Below are positions 8,470 to 17,114 of a stretch of 64,000 nt of DNA, in pieces. Position 1 is the stretch's first letter. Each line of letters opens with the position of its first letter. This DNA is from Rhizobium rosettiformans W3. GTDB lineage: Bacteria > Pseudomonadota > Alphaproteobacteria > Rhizobiales > Rhizobiaceae. The notes beneath the pieces were generated by a model that saw nothing but the letters and a program-made list of their open reading frames with translations, had not been told where the DNA came from and did not search any database. The stretch spans positions 1 to 64,000 of the forward strand of contig NZ_STGU01000002.1 in NCBI RefSeq assembly GCF_004912135.1, written 5' to 3'. The translations under genes were made by a program, and so were the position numbers.

Positions 8470-9498
8470 TTACTCGGCATCCTGCATGGCCACCTTGTTC
8501 GACACGACGAGCAGGATGTGGAGATCCTGTTCCGGGTAGTAGTCCTTGGCGCGCATCTCGAAGGTGGTCGGGCCGGTCTTCTTCACCCCTTGGCCGCAGA
8601 AGCTGACGATCGTTTCGGTGTTCAGCTTGTCGACGGTCAGGCGAAAATCGCCGATCGGCCCAAACCAGTTGTTGCCGGTGGTGAGGATGTAGGAGAGCCA
8701 CTGTTCGAAATAGTAGATCCCGGCATCGGGGTTCTGCCTCTTTTCGAGCTTGATCGCGGCGTTAAGGAAAGCGTTGTCGGCGCAGTAGCGCTTCTGGACC
8801 TCTGAAAAATACTCCGTCGGCTTTCCATCCCAGACAAAGCTGAGACCCGAAATGCCGCCGACGCTTGGCTTGTATCTGTGCTCGACCGCAACATCGGCAC
8901 CGGCCGGGAAGGTCGTCTCCCACCAGTAGATCGATTCGAGTTCCCAGACCGGCGCGTATTCGGGCTGCACGTCGCTGCCCGACCCGGCATTGATGTCGAC
9001 GATCAGCCCCTTGGCGAGCCAATCCTCGATGACATCAGGCTGAAGCGTCTTCAGCGCCTCCGTCGTTTCCCCCGCGAGCGGTTGAAGCGGGATCTCCTGG
9101 TCTTCCACCTCGGTGGTGAAATCGATGCCACGCACCAGCACCCGCTGCTGCAGGTTCGGCTCGATCTCCTCGCCGTCCTGCGTCACGGAAAAGTCCATGA
9201 AGTTGTCGCTCTGTTCGTCCGGCACCGCCGACATGATCTCGACCGGGCCGCCGATCTTCGGCATGGGGAAGGCGACGATGGTGCTGACCGCCTTGTCGCT
9301 GGTGTTGCGATAGAGGTATTTCACCTCCACTTTTTCCGGCGAGATATAGAGATCCTCCCGCGCCATGGTGATCTCGTCGCTGCGGGTAAAGACCAGGCCG
9401 CCGGCCTCCAGCGTCGCCATCGTGTCATTGGCCAGTACGGATGTCGTGGCAAGCGCCGGCAAGGCGCACGCGAGCAGCAGTCTCGGCAGTGTCGTCAC
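8470..9498 (-). CDS. DUF4424-family secreted protein
   Basis: A 342-residue protein with a signal peptide (LPRLLLACALPALATTSVLA) cleaved before NDTMATLEAGGL. The mature part, with RSDEITMAREDLYISP and later KVEVKYLYRN, matches the DUF4424 family of periplasmic or surface proteins of unknown function. Start codon GTG at 9498 has GGGGGA about 9 bases upstream. It lies downstream of bioY on the same strand but is separated from it by a good hairpin terminator, so it probably has its own promoter. Confidence 0.85.
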   Translation of the reverse strand: MTTLPRLLLACALPALATTSVLANDTMATLEAGGLVFTRSDEITMAREDLYISPEKVEVKYLYRNTSDKAVSTIVAFPMPKIGGPVEIMSAVPDEQSDNFMDFSVTQDGEEIEPNLQQRVLVRGIDFTTEVEDQEIPLQPLAGETTEALKTLQPDVIEDWLAKGLIVDINAGSGSDVQPEYAPVWELESIYWWETTFPAGADVAVEHRYKPSVGGISGLSFVWDGKPTEYFSEVQKRYCADNAFLNAAIKLEKRQNPDAGIYYFEQWLSYILTTGNNWFGPIGDFRLTVDKLNTETIVSFCGQGVKKTGPTTFEMRAKDYYPEQDLHILLVVSNKVAMQDAE

Positions 9499-9524
9499 GG
9501 TCCAAATCCCCCGGAACCTGAAAC

Positions 9525-9552
9525 AGAAAATGCCACCTTAGCGGTGGCATTC
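9525..9552 (-). terminator. Rho-independent terminator of the bioMNY operon
   Basis: Stem AATGCCACC (9529-9537) with GGTGGCATT (9543-9551) and a 5-base loop. Read on the minus strand it is followed by TTCTGTTTC, placed 28 bases after the bioY stop. Confidence 0.8.
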
Positions 9553-9579
9553 CGATTCTTGAACGACGCTTTCTGGGTG

Positions 9580-10143
9580 TTATGCGCGGGCCGGCAGAAG
9601 CGGGTAGCCGGCAAGCACGGCACGCGCTGCAAGCGTGGCAATCGTCGCCTTGACCAGGTCGCCCGGAATGAAGGCGAGCGAGCCGAGGACCACCTTGTCG
9701 AAAGGCGTGCCGGCAACGACCGACAGCCACGGCATGCCGCAGAGATAGACGACGCCGATGCCGCCGACGACGGAGGCGATGAAGAAGCCGGCCATCTGCC
9801 TGGCCGCCGACTGGCCTTCGCGCACGAGCTTTTCGGCGAGGAAGCCGGTGACGAAGGTGCCGATGATCCAGCCGAAGATATAGCCGCCCGTCGGGCCCAT
9901 CAGCACGTTGAGGCCACCACGACCACCGGAGAGAACCGGCAGACCAACGGCGACGAGCACCACGAGCAGCGCATAGGCGGCCGCACCGCGCTTGGCGCCG
10001 ATGATGCAGCCGGCAAGCATGACGCCCATGGACTGGGCGGTAATCGGGACCGGCAGCAACGGGATCGGCACGGGCGGAATGAAGCCCAGGACGATGATGA
10101 TGGCGGTGAAGAGGGCGGAAAGGACGATGTCTCTGGTGGTCAT
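9580..10143 (-). CDS. bioY: Biotin transporter BioY, substrate-binding S component
   Basis: A 187-residue membrane protein with about six hydrophobic segments and the BioY hallmarks PLLPVPITAQS near the N-terminus and GGRGGLNVLMGPTGGYIFG in the middle, which contribute to biotin binding. It is the last gene of bioM-bioN-bioY and starts 29 bases after the bioN stop. With BioM (ATPase) and BioN (T component) it should form an energy-coupling-factor importer for biotin in the inner membrane. A second, divergent BioY is encoded at 62738. Confidence 0.95.
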   Translation of the reverse strand: MTTRDIVLSALFTAIIIVLGFIPPVPIPLLPVPITAQSMGVMLAGCIIGAKRGAAAYALLVVLVAVGLPVLSGGRGGLNVLMGPTGGYIFGWIIGTFVTGFLAEKLVREGQSAARQMAGFFIASVVGGIGVVYLCGMPWLSVVAGTPFDKVVLGSLAFIPGDLVKATIATLAARAVLAGYPLLPARA

Positions 10144-10172
10144 GCAAGGGGTCCCCGGTAACTTTGAGGGTT

Positions 10173-10778
10173 TTAGTGACCCCTAATCCCCCGCGCGTCA
10201 ATCGCCTCGGCGATCCGGTCCGCATCCTTCAACGTCGAAATGATCAGCGGGCCCAGCATGCGCGACAGCCTGACCGGGATGCCGCGCGCTGCATGCGCTT
10301 CCCTCAGCGCCTCGTAACGTGCAGCAATCTCGGGCACGAAACGTAAGACCAGCCCAAGCGCCAGCCCGAGGTCGGAAGCCTTGATCAGCCCTAGCCGCTC
10401 CAGCGGCCTGGCGAGATCCGTGATCGCGGCCATGAAGTCGGCAATGGTGGTCGAGGCCGTAACGGCAGCCGCGAGGAAAACGATGGCAACGAGCCGCAGC
10501 GTGATAACGAGCGCCTCGAGCGGCGGCAAGAGCAGCAGATTGACGGCGGCAAGAAAGGCAATGGTAAAGAGCACTGGCTTCAGCCGCCGCAGCCCTTCGC
10601 TAAGACCGACACCCGTGGAGAGATAGGCAAGGCCGGACAGGGCGAGCGCGGCGCCCAGCACCCATGGCCGGTCGACGAAATAGAGCGCGAGCCCGAAGGC
10701 CATCAGCCCTGCAAGCTTCGGCTTCACCGAAAGACGATGCAGCGGGCTTGTACCCTCGATATGCAGGCTCGTCAGCAT
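10173..10778 (-). CDS. bioN: Energy-coupling factor transporter transmembrane protein BioN
   Basis: A 201-residue CbiQ/EcfT-type T component of the biotin ECF importer. It has hydrophobic segments in the first two thirds and two Ala-Arg-Gly signature motifs toward the C-terminus (AARGIPVR and DARGIRGH), the sites that couple to the ATPase. Its ATG at 10778 lies 7 bases inside the bioM reading frame, implying translational coupling, and bioY follows. A single ATPase gene, as here, matches the rhizobial BioMNY system. Confidence 0.93.
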   Translation of the reverse strand: MLTSLHIEGTSPLHRLSVKPKLAGLMAFGLALYFVDRPWVLGAALALSGLAYLSTGVGLSEGLRRLKPVLFTIAFLAAVNLLLLPPLEALVITLRLVAIVFLAAAVTASTTIADFMAAITDLARPLERLGLIKASDLGLALGLVLRFVPEIAARYEALREAHAARGIPVRLSRMLGPLIISTLKDADRIAEAIDARGIRGH

Positions 10779-11452
10779 CCGGCGATCTCCCGGTAGCGTG
10801 TGATGGCCGCTTGGCCAGCACCATCGAAGGCGAGCGCTCCCTGATCGAAGACCAGCACCCGCTCGAAATCTGCGACGAGGTCGAGATCGTGGCTGATGAC
10901 AACGGCCTGTTCGGCCAGCCCCTCGATCGCGGTCTTGACGCGGGCGCGGTTTTTCAGATCCAGCTGGTTGGTGGGTTCGTCGAAGATCACCAACTCCGGA
11001 CGGTTCACGCAGACGGCAGCAAGTGCCGCGAGCTGCAATTCGCCACCGGAAAGCTCATGCGGTCGCCGCGTGCCGAGATCGCCGATGCCGAACCGGTCCA
11101 GCGCCGCGTCCACCAGGCGCTCGACCTCGCCAGCGGCAAGCCCCCGCGACTTCGGCCCGAGCGCGATATCCTCGCGGATATTGGGCAAGATGATCTGGTT
11201 GCCCGGGTTCTGGAAAATGAAGCCGGTCTTCGCCCGTGCCGCTTGTTCGTCGGCAACGGTATCCAGCCCGTCCAGCGTCACCTTTCCCGACGTCGGCTTG
11301 GCAAGCCCCGCAATCAGCCGCGCAAAGCTCGTCTTGCCGGAACCGTTCAACCCGATGACGCCGATGCGCCGCTCGACGAGCGACAGCGTCAGCGGCAAGA
11401 GGGCCACGCGGTCGCCGTAACGCAGCTCGGCCTGGTCGAAACGGATATGCAA
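10772..11452 (-). CDS. bioM: Biotin ECF transporter ATP-binding protein BioM
   Basis: A 226-residue ABC ATPase: Walker A GLNGSGKT, Q-loop FIFQNPGNQ, signature LSGGELQLAALAAV, Walker B ELVIFDEPTN and the switch His in VVISHDLD. First gene of bioMNY. The start is TTG 11452 (MHIRFDQAEL), with GGAG about 10 bases upstream; no in-frame ATG fits better. A CTATAGACCG sequence 32 bases upstream matches the BioR consensus at only 6 of 10 positions, so BioR control is not supported here. Confidence 0.94.
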   Translation of the reverse strand: MHIRFDQAELRYGDRVALLPLTLSLVERRIGVIGLNGSGKTSFARLIAGLAKPTSGKVTLDGLDTVADEQAARAKTGFIFQNPGNQIILPNIREDIALGPKSRGLAAGEVERLVDAALDRFGIGDLGTRRPHELSGGELQLAALAAVCVNRPELVIFDEPTNQLDLKNRARVKTAIEGLAEQAVVISHDLDLVADFERVLVFDQGALAFDGAGQAAITRYREIAGC

Positions 11453-11625
11453 GGCGGATGGTCTCCGGGTGTCGTTGGTGATCCTATAGACCGACCGAGA
11501 TCACGGTGCCAGAGACGAGTATCGGTGAGCCGAAGCAGACCAAGCTAACGCTTCGTGTCCCCGCTCTCCACAACCGTCGATTTTCCTTTATTGAACAAAC
11601 CACGAACATGTCCTAGCCTCACGCC

Positions 11626-12813
11626 ATGTCGATTCCCGTCCCCAATGCCCTTGCGCGCAAAATCTTCCTCGAACGGCAGGGCCTGTCGCGCTCGCCGACC
11701 AAGGCGCTCGGGCGTCAGGGGCTCTACGACCTGATCCATGATCTGGGCTTCGTTCAGGTCGACAGCATCCAGTGGGTCGAGCGGGCGCATCATCAGATCC
11801 TCTTTTCGCGCAACCAGACCTATCGAACGAAGGATCTTCGGCATCTCCTGGAAAAGGACCGCTTGCTCTTCGAGCACTGGACGCATGACGCCTCGGTGAT
11901 CCCTTCAGCCTTCTTTCCCTATTGGAAGCACCGCTTCGTCCGCCGCGAGGCGCGCATCCGGCAGAACTGGGCGAGGTGGCAGGGGGAGGGCTTCGATCAG
12001 GCCTTCGAGGAGACCTATGCCCGCATCCGCGACCATGGCCCGGTCATGGCCCGCGACGTGAAGGCCGAGGATCACAAGTCCGGCGGCTGGTGGAACTGGC
12101 ACCCCTCGAAGACGGCGCTCGAATTCCTCTGGCATACCGGCAAGCTCTCCATTGCCCGCCGCGAGGGCTTCCAGAAGGTCTATGACCTTTCCGAGCGTGT
12201 CATCCCTGCCGAACATCACGCGGCCGAAGTCGAACACGAGAGCTTTGTCGACTGGGCCTGCCGGGCGGCACTTACCCGCCTCGGCTTTGCGACCTCGGGC
12301 GAGATCGCGGCCTTCTTCGATATCGTCACGCCCGACGAGGCCAAGGGCTGGGTGACGGCCCATCGTGATGAGCTCGAGGAGCTGCAGCTCGAAACGGTCG
12401 ACGGCAAGCCGCGCGCCTCCTTCGCCTTCGCCGACCACCTCGCGACCCTTCTCGACGCGCCCGAGCCGCCGGCACGCATCCGCGTACTCTCGCCCTTCGA
12501 TCCCCTGATCCGCGACCGAAACCGCACCGAACGCCTCTTCGGTTTCTTTTACCGCATCGAGGTCTTCGTGCCCGAGCCGAAGCGGCAATACGGCTATTAC
12601 GTCTTCCCGCTCTTGGAAGGCGACCGGCTTATCGGCCGCATCGACATGAAGGCCGAGCGCAAGGACGGCGTGCTCGATGTCCGCCGCCTCTGGCTGGAGC
12701 CGGGCGTGAAACCCTCTGCCGGCCGCATCGAAAAGCTGGAAGCCGAACTCCAGCGCGTCGCCCGCTTCGCCGGCATGGAGGCCGTACGCCTTCAGCCCGA
12801 CTGGCTCGCCTGA
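11626..12813 (+). CDS. YcaQ-like (HTH_42) winged-helix DNA glycosylase
   Basis: A 395-residue protein of the HTH_42/YcaQ superfamily, bacterial DNA glycosylases that unhook interstrand crosslinks or remove bulky alkylated bases. The diagnostic block is present near residues 42-65: FVQVDSIQWVERAHHQILFSR. Its QxD motif is of the YcaQ-like type; related AlkZ enzymes have QxQ. A conserved LSPFDPLIRDR block lies near 290. The predicted protein is cytoplasmic. It is followed 33 bases later by an acetyltransferase gene. Substrate range is inferred only from the superfamily. Confidence 0.85.
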   Translation: MSIPVPNALARKIFLERQGLSRSPTKALGRQGLYDLIHDLGFVQVDSIQWVERAHHQILFSRNQTYRTKDLRHLLEKDRLLFEHWTHDASVIPSAFFPYWKHRFVRREARIRQNWARWQGEGFDQAFEETYARIRDHGPVMARDVKAEDHKSGGWWNWHPSKTALEFLWHTGKLSIARREGFQKVYDLSERVIPAEHHAAEVEHESFVDWACRAALTRLGFATSGEIAAFFDIVTPDEAKGWVTAHRDELEELQLETVDGKPRASFAFADHLATLLDAPEPPARIRVLSPFDPLIRDRNRTERLFGFFYRIEVFVPEPKRQYGYYVFPLLEGDRLIGRIDMKAERKDGVLDVRRLWLEPGVKPSAGRIEKLEAELQRVARFAGMEAVRLQPDWLA

Positions 12814-12846
12814 TCATCAGCAACACTGACGAGAAAGTCTCCTGGC

Positions 12847-13263
12847 GTGACCGACAACAGTGCCTACCGCATCGAACTCCGTGTGCCCGCCATCGACGAT
12901 TACATGCGGCTACGCCTCGAATCCGGGCTGACGCCCTTCTCCCGCGAAGCCGCCGAGAAGGGCCTGCCGAACTCGATCTTCGGCGTCAGCCTGATGCTGG
13001 GCGACGAGACCGTCGGCATGGGCCGCATCATCGGCGACGGCGGCTGCTTCTTCCAGGTGACCGACATCGCCATTCTGCCCGGTCATCAGGGCAGGGGCTT
13101 TGCGAAATGGATCATGCAGGCGCTGTCGGATTTCATCGCGACACTGCCCAAGACGGCCTATGTCAGCCTCATCGCCGATGTCCCGGCCAATCGTCTCTAC
13201 AGCCAGTTCGGTTTCGACGAGACGGCACCGCGGTCCGTCGGCATGGCGCGACGGGTCTTCTAG
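12847..13263 (+). CDS. GNAT-family N-acetyltransferase
   Basis: A 138-residue single-domain acetyltransferase. The acetyl-CoA binding segment is clear (VTDIAILPGHQGRGFAKWIM near 75-95, containing the Q/RxxGxG/A pattern), followed by the C-terminal N-R-L-Y-xx-F-G-F segment (NRLYSQFGFDETAP). The start is GTG 12847; there is no competing ATG. The acceptor substrate is unknown. It follows the YcaQ-like gene by 33 bases and may share its transcript. Confidence 0.88.
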   Translation: MTDNSAYRIELRVPAIDDYMRLRLESGLTPFSREAAEKGLPNSIFGVSLMLGDETVGMGRIIGDGGCFFQVTDIAILPGHQGRGFAKWIMQALSDFIATLPKTAYVSLIADVPANRLYSQFGFDETAPRSVGMARRVF

Positions 13264-13268
13264 TCGCC

Positions 13269-13318
13269 TTGATAATCCCTTCAAATGACGTATATTGTTA
13301 TTGTCAATTGAAGGGATT
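13269..13318 (+). promoter_or_regulatory. Promoter/operator of the Xre-RES operon
   Basis: A perfect 11-base inverted repeat AATCCCTTCAA (13274-13284) and TTGAAGGGATT (13308-13318), separated by 23 bases, brackets a candidate -10 (TATATT, 13291-13296). A TTGATA (13269-13274) is at -35 distance. The right arm also supplies AAGGGA, the likely ribosome site 7 bases ahead of the antitoxin GTG. Binding by the Xre antitoxin could therefore block both transcription and translation start. Confidence 0.75.
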
Positions 13319-13323
13319 TAACC

Positions 13324-13755
13324 GTGCTTCACGCTGCTGAAAATCCTCTGGTGCCGATTCCGCGATCGCCGGGCTTTGCCGACGAAGCCGATCGCAGGCG
13401 CCTGTCGCAGACGGCGCTCAAGGCCTTTCGCCGCCTCGTCACCCACTGGGACCTCACCAGTCAGCAGTCGGCGGCTCTACTGGGCGTGTCGCTCAGCACC
13501 TGGGAGCGCTTGAAGCCGGATACTGCGACCAAGACCCTGAGCCAGGACCAGATGACCCGCATCTCCGCACTCACGGGCATCTACAAGGCGCTGCACCTAC
13601 TCTTTGCCGATGCCATGGCCGATCGCTGGCCGATGCTGGAAAACAGCGGCCCGCTCTTTGATCGCCGCACGCCCGTGGCCGCGATGATCGAGGGTGGCAT
13701 CCCGCATATGCTTGAAGTCCGCCGCTATCTCGATGCGGTGCGCGGAGGTCTCTGA
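13324..13755 (+). CDS. Xre/MbcA/ParS-family antitoxin
   Basis: A 143-residue antitoxin of the Xre-RES type. An N-terminal helix-turn-helix region (residues 25-70, with LTSQQSAALLGVSLSTWERLK) is followed by the C-terminal toxin-binding domain (formerly DUF2384), seen here as LFDRRTPVAAMIEGGIPHMLEVRRYLDAVRGG. Antitoxins of this family bind and cap the RES toxin and repress their own promoter; the perfect inverted repeat over the promoter fits. The start is GTG 13324. The toxin GTG follows the stop directly with no gap. Confidence 0.92.
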   Translation: MLHAAENPLVPIPRSPGFADEADRRRLSQTALKAFRRLVTHWDLTSQQSAALLGVSLSTWERLKPDTATKTLSQDQMTRISALTGIYKALHLLFADAMADRWPMLENSGPLFDRRTPVAAMIEGGIPHMLEVRRYLDAVRGGL

Positions 13756-14454
13756 GTGGAGGTGTCAGGCCTCCCGGTGGTGACTGTCGCTCATCCGAGG
13801 ACGGTGCGGCTTGTCTCCACGGCTCGCCTTCGCGCGCCGGTGCTCGCGCCGCTGGCCGATAGCGATGACGAACTCTCTGAACTCGCGGAGATCGAGGCGG
13901 CGACCTCCAGCCGCATGCAGGCACAAGTGACGGGCATCTCAGGTCTGGCAGCCAATGAGCTCGTCTATGACGTGCCGCACGCCCATTTCATCAATGCGAG
14001 CTTCGCCTATGCCAAGCCCCGCGAGCCGAACCGCTTCAATGGCGAGACGCGTGGCGCCTGGTATGCGGCGCTCGCCGTCGAAACCTGCCTCGCCGAGATC
14101 ACCTTTCACATGACGAACTTCCTCGCCCGCACCGGTGTCTTCGAGGCGGTGGCCGACTATGCCGAGATGTTCTGCAGCGTTTCCGGCGATTTTCTCGACC
14201 TGAGACCAATGCCTGCCCATCCGGCGCTGTCGGCGGACAAGGCGCGCGGCTATCCCGAGGGCAATCGCCTCGCGCTGGAAGCAAGACGGGCCGGGCTGAA
14301 CGGCATCGTCTACCCGTCCGTCCGCCATCCCGGCGGCACCTGCTTTGCCATCCTGCGCCCTGCGGCGGTCCAGTCCGTGCGGCAGGGCGATGTCTGGCGG
14401 CTGATCTGGAAGGGCAGGCCGGAGCCGGTGGTCGAGGGGCCGGTCGGGTTTTGA
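13756..14454 (+). CDS. RES-domain toxin
   Basis: A 232-residue RES-domain protein. Characterised members degrade or modify NAD+ and stop growth; they are ADP-ribosyltransferase-like in fold. The residues naming the family are all visible: Arg93 in NRFNGETRGAWY with Tyr103, Glu114 in CLAEITFH, and Ser188 in YPSVRHPGGTC, so the enzyme looks intact. It starts at GTG 13756, immediately after the antitoxin TGA, which suggests coupled translation. The two genes are flanked on the right by a palindromic repeat block, a common neighbour of mobile or recombining segments. Confidence 0.93.
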   Translation: MEVSGLPVVTVAHPRTVRLVSTARLRAPVLAPLADSDDELSELAEIEAATSSRMQAQVTGISGLAANELVYDVPHAHFINASFAYAKPREPNRFNGETRGAWYAALAVETCLAEITFHMTNFLARTGVFEAVADYAEMFCSVSGDFLDLRPMPAHPALSADKARGYPEGNRLALEARRAGLNGIVYPSVRHPGGTCFAILRPAAVQSVRQGDVWRLIWKGRPEPVVEGPVGF

Positions 14455-14512
14455 TCGTTTTCTAAGTCCTCGTGGGATGACTTTGAGCCTTTTGCCCTTC
14501 CCACAGCACCGG

Positions 14513-14672
14513 GTCACCCCCACCCGACGCTCCGCGTCGACCTCCCCCCTCAAGGGGGAGGTGGGTGGCCGCCGGTTGCGGCGATGACATACGTAAAGGG
14601 CGGCGGGAACCCTGCCGCAATTCCACCCTCCCCTTAAGGGGGAGGGTCGGACCGAAGGTCCGGGGTGGGGTG
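14513..14672. repeat. Rhizobial intergenic palindromic element (RIME-like)
   Basis: A noncoding block made of nested palindromes. One is ACCTCCCCC...GGGGGAGGT (about 14540-14562). The second is ACCCTCCCC with GGGGAGGGT (14625-14647) followed by GGACCGAAGGTCC (14649-14661). The same two units, including GGACCTTCGGTCC next to CCTCCCC, recur at 62079-62272. This is the look of the intergenic mosaic elements common in Rhizobium and Agrobacterium. It fills the gap between the RES toxin and ribB. Confidence 0.8.
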
Positions 14673-14731
14673 ATCAGGCGGCTGCAAGCCGCCGCCACAA
14701 CATCGATGGATCAAGGAAGACCCACAAAGCC

Positions 14732-15832
14732 TTAGACGATCTCCGTCGCCGCAATCCGGATTCCGAAGCCCTCAAGACCGACATAGTGGCGTTCGCGCGA
14801 CGAAAACAGCCGGATCGAGGTAACGCCAAGATCCTTGAGGATCTGGGCACCCAAACCGATCTCCAGCCATTCGCTTTCGCGCGCCTGGGCTTCCGAATGA
14901 TCTTCGCGATCCTGCTTGCCGCTGCGGGCTGTCGTCGAGATACCAACGCCGACAGAGCCTTCGCGCAGATAGACGATCACGCCGCGGCCCTTGTCGGCGA
15001 TCCGCTTCATGATCCCGTCGATCTGCCTGTCGGTCCCGAAGACGTCCTTGCCGACATGCTCCAGATGCAGGCGCACCGGAATGTCCTCGCCATCGCGGAT
15101 GTCGCCGAAGACGACGGCGAGATGTTGCATCGGATCCCAGGGCAGGGAATAGGCATAGGCCTTGGCCGGACCATAGGGCGTCTGGAGGTCGAACTTGGAG
15201 ACGAGTTGGATCAGCGTCTCCTTGCGCTGGCGATAGGCGATGAGATCGGCGACCGACACCTGCTTGAGGCCATGCTTGACCGCGAAATCCGCAACCTGCT
15301 GGCCACGGGTGACGGTTCCGTCATCGTTGACGAGTTCGCAGATGACGCCGATCGGCGGCAGGCCGGCGAGCTTGCAGAGGTCGACGGCCGCTTCCGTGTG
15401 GCCGGAACGCATGAGCACACCGCCTTCGCGCGCAACGAGCGGGAAGATGTGGCCAGGGCGCACGAAATCGGAGGGGCCGACATTCGGATTGGCGAGGTTG
15501 CGCACCGTCAGCGTGCGGTCGTCGGCGGAAATCCCGGTCGTCGTCCCATGCTTGAAGTCGACGGAGACCGTGAAGGCCGTCGTATGCGCGCTGTCGTTTT
15601 CCGCAACCATGGCCGAAAGGTTCAGGCGCTTTGCCTCTTCCTTCGGCATCGGGGCGCAGACGATCCCCGAAGTGTGGCGCACGATGAAGGCCATCTTCTC
15701 CGCCGTGCAGTGGACCGCGGCGACGATCAGGTCGCCTTCGTTCTCGCGCCCGTCATCATCGGTCACGACGACGATTTCGCCGGCTTCGAAGGCGCGGATC
15801 GCCTCGACGACGCGCTTCTGGTCATAGCTCAT
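14732..15832 (-). CDS. ribB: 3,4-dihydroxy-2-butanone 4-phosphate synthase with degenerate GTP cyclohydrolase II domain
   Basis: A 366-residue fusion. The N-terminal half (1-205) is a complete RibB enzyme, making the four-carbon precursor of riboflavin from ribulose 5-phosphate: DDDGRENEGDL acidic loop, HTSGIVCAP, and RxGHTEAAVDL near 140. The C-terminal half resembles RibA but lacks its three zinc-binding cysteines: the usual SECLTGD...CDC region reads HLEHVGKDVFGTDRQID here. It is therefore probably not a GTP cyclohydrolase. Such RibBX proteins are known in alphaproteobacteria. The start is ATG 15832, 11 bases after the aroC stop, so the genes are co-transcribed. Confidence 0.94.
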   Translation of the reverse strand: MSYDQKRVVEAIRAFEAGEIVVVTDDDGRENEGDLIVAAVHCTAEKMAFIVRHTSGIVCAPMPKEEAKRLNLSAMVAENDSAHTTAFTVSVDFKHGTTTGISADDRTLTVRNLANPNVGPSDFVRPGHIFPLVAREGGVLMRSGHTEAAVDLCKLAGLPPIGVICELVNDDGTVTRGQQVADFAVKHGLKQVSVADLIAYRQRKETLIQLVSKFDLQTPYGPAKAYAYSLPWDPMQHLAVVFGDIRDGEDIPVRLHLEHVGKDVFGTDRQIDGIMKRIADKGRGVIVYLREGSVGVGISTTARSGKQDREDHSEAQARESEWLEIGLGAQILKDLGVTSIRLFSSRERHYVGLEGFGIRIAATEIV

Positions 15833-15843
15833 GGGGCAAGTCC

Positions 15844-16938
15844 TTATCTGGTCCGGCCGTTCTGGCCGCGGTCTCTCAGGATATGATCGAGCAGGATGCA
15901 GGCGAGCATCGCTTCGCCGACGGGCACGGCGCGGATCCCGACACAAGGGTCGTGGCGGCCCTTGGTGCGCACATCGACCTCATTGCCATCGGCATCGATC
16001 GAGCGCTTTTCGGTCAGGATCGAAGACGTCGGCTTGATGGCAAAGCGCGCAACGATCGGCTCGCCGGTCGAGATCCCGCCCAGCACGCCGCCGGCATGGT
16101 TGGACAGGAAGACCCGCTTGCCATCGGCGCCGATCCGCATCTCGTCGGCATTCTCCTCGCCGGTGATTTCAGCGGCCTGGAAACCATTGCCGACTTCGAC
16201 GCCCTTGACGGCGTTGATCGACATCAGACCTGCGGCGATATCCTGGTCGAGCTTGCCATAGACGGGCGCACCGATCCCGGCCGGAACACCCTCTGCGACC
16301 ACTTCGATCACCGCGCCGACAGAGGAGCCGGCCTTGCGGATGCCGTCGAGATAGTCCTCGAACACGGGTACCATGGCTGCGTCAGGGCAGAAGAACGGGT
16401 TCTGGTCGACCTGCGCCCAATCCCAGTTGTCGCGATTGATCTTGTGCGTTCCGATCTGCACCAGCGCGCCGCGAATGGTCACACCAGGCATGGCAAGCCG
16501 TGCCAGCGCACCGGCCGCAACACGAGCCGCCGTCTCGCGGGCAGACGAACGTCCGCCGCCGCGATAGTCGCGGATCCCGTATTTCAGATCATAGGTGTAA
16601 TCGGCATGGCCGGGGCGATAGCGCTTCGCGATCTCGCCATAGTCCTTGGAGCGCTGGTCGGTGTTCTCGATGAAGAGCGAGACGGGCGTGCCGGTCGTGA
16701 TCATCGTCCCGTCTTCCTGCGGCATCACGCCGGACAAGACCTTCACGATGTCGTCCTCGCGCCGCTGCGTCACGAAACGCGACTGGCCGGGCTTACGCTT
16801 GTCCATGAAGACCTGCAGGTCCTCCTGACGGAAGCGGACGCCGGGAGGGCAGCCGTCGACGACCGCGCCGAGCGCCGGCCCGTGGCTTTCGCCCCAGGTG
16901 GTGACGCGGAAGAGGTGACCGAAGGTATTGTGCGACAT
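15844..16938 (-). CDS. aroC: Chorismate synthase
   Basis: A 364-residue enzyme that converts 5-enolpyruvylshikimate 3-phosphate to chorismate with reduced FMN, the last step of the shikimate pathway. Signatures are [18 protein letters not shown] at the N-terminus, [37 protein letters not shown] near 105-140 (in parts), and [14 protein letters not shown] near the C-terminus. The start is ATG 16938 ([10 protein letters not shown]); an extension to 17007 is not family-like. Heads an operon with ribB. Its product needs flavin, which gives the pairing a biochemical logic. Confidence 0.97.
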   Translation of the reverse strand: MSHNTFGHLFRVTTWGESHGPALGAVVDGCPPGVRFRQEDLQVFMDKRKPGQSRFVTQRREDDIVKVLSGVMPQEDGTMITTGTPVSLFIENTDQRSKDYGEIAKRYRPGHADYTYDLKYGIRDYRGGGRSSARETAARVAAGALARLAMPGVTIRGALVQIGTHKINRDNWDWAQVDQNPFFCPDAAMVPVFEDYLDGIRKAGSSVGAVIEVVAEGVPAGIGAPVYGKLDQDIAAGLMSINAVKGVEVGNGFQAAEITGEENADEMRIGADGKRVFLSNHAGGVLGGISTGEPIVARFAIKPTSSILTEKRSIDADGNEVDVRTKGRHDPCVGIRAVPVGEAMLACILLDHILRDRGQNGRTR

Positions 16939-17114
16939 GCGTGAGCTACCGTTCCATTCTCGTCCACCGGAACGTCTTCCGGCGGGCCCTGCCTTGGATG
17001 GTGTCACTCATAGAGCAAATCCGCGAAGGCTGTGAAGCGCTTTTGCGCCCGTTGCCGCCGATTTGCGACAACACAGTGTCACCGCAGGCGCGATGATCCG
17101 GAGCCCGAGGAGGC

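Noticed and set aside
11484..11493. Possible BioR box ahead of bioM
   Set aside because: Only 6 of 10 consensus positions match, not better than chance in this region.
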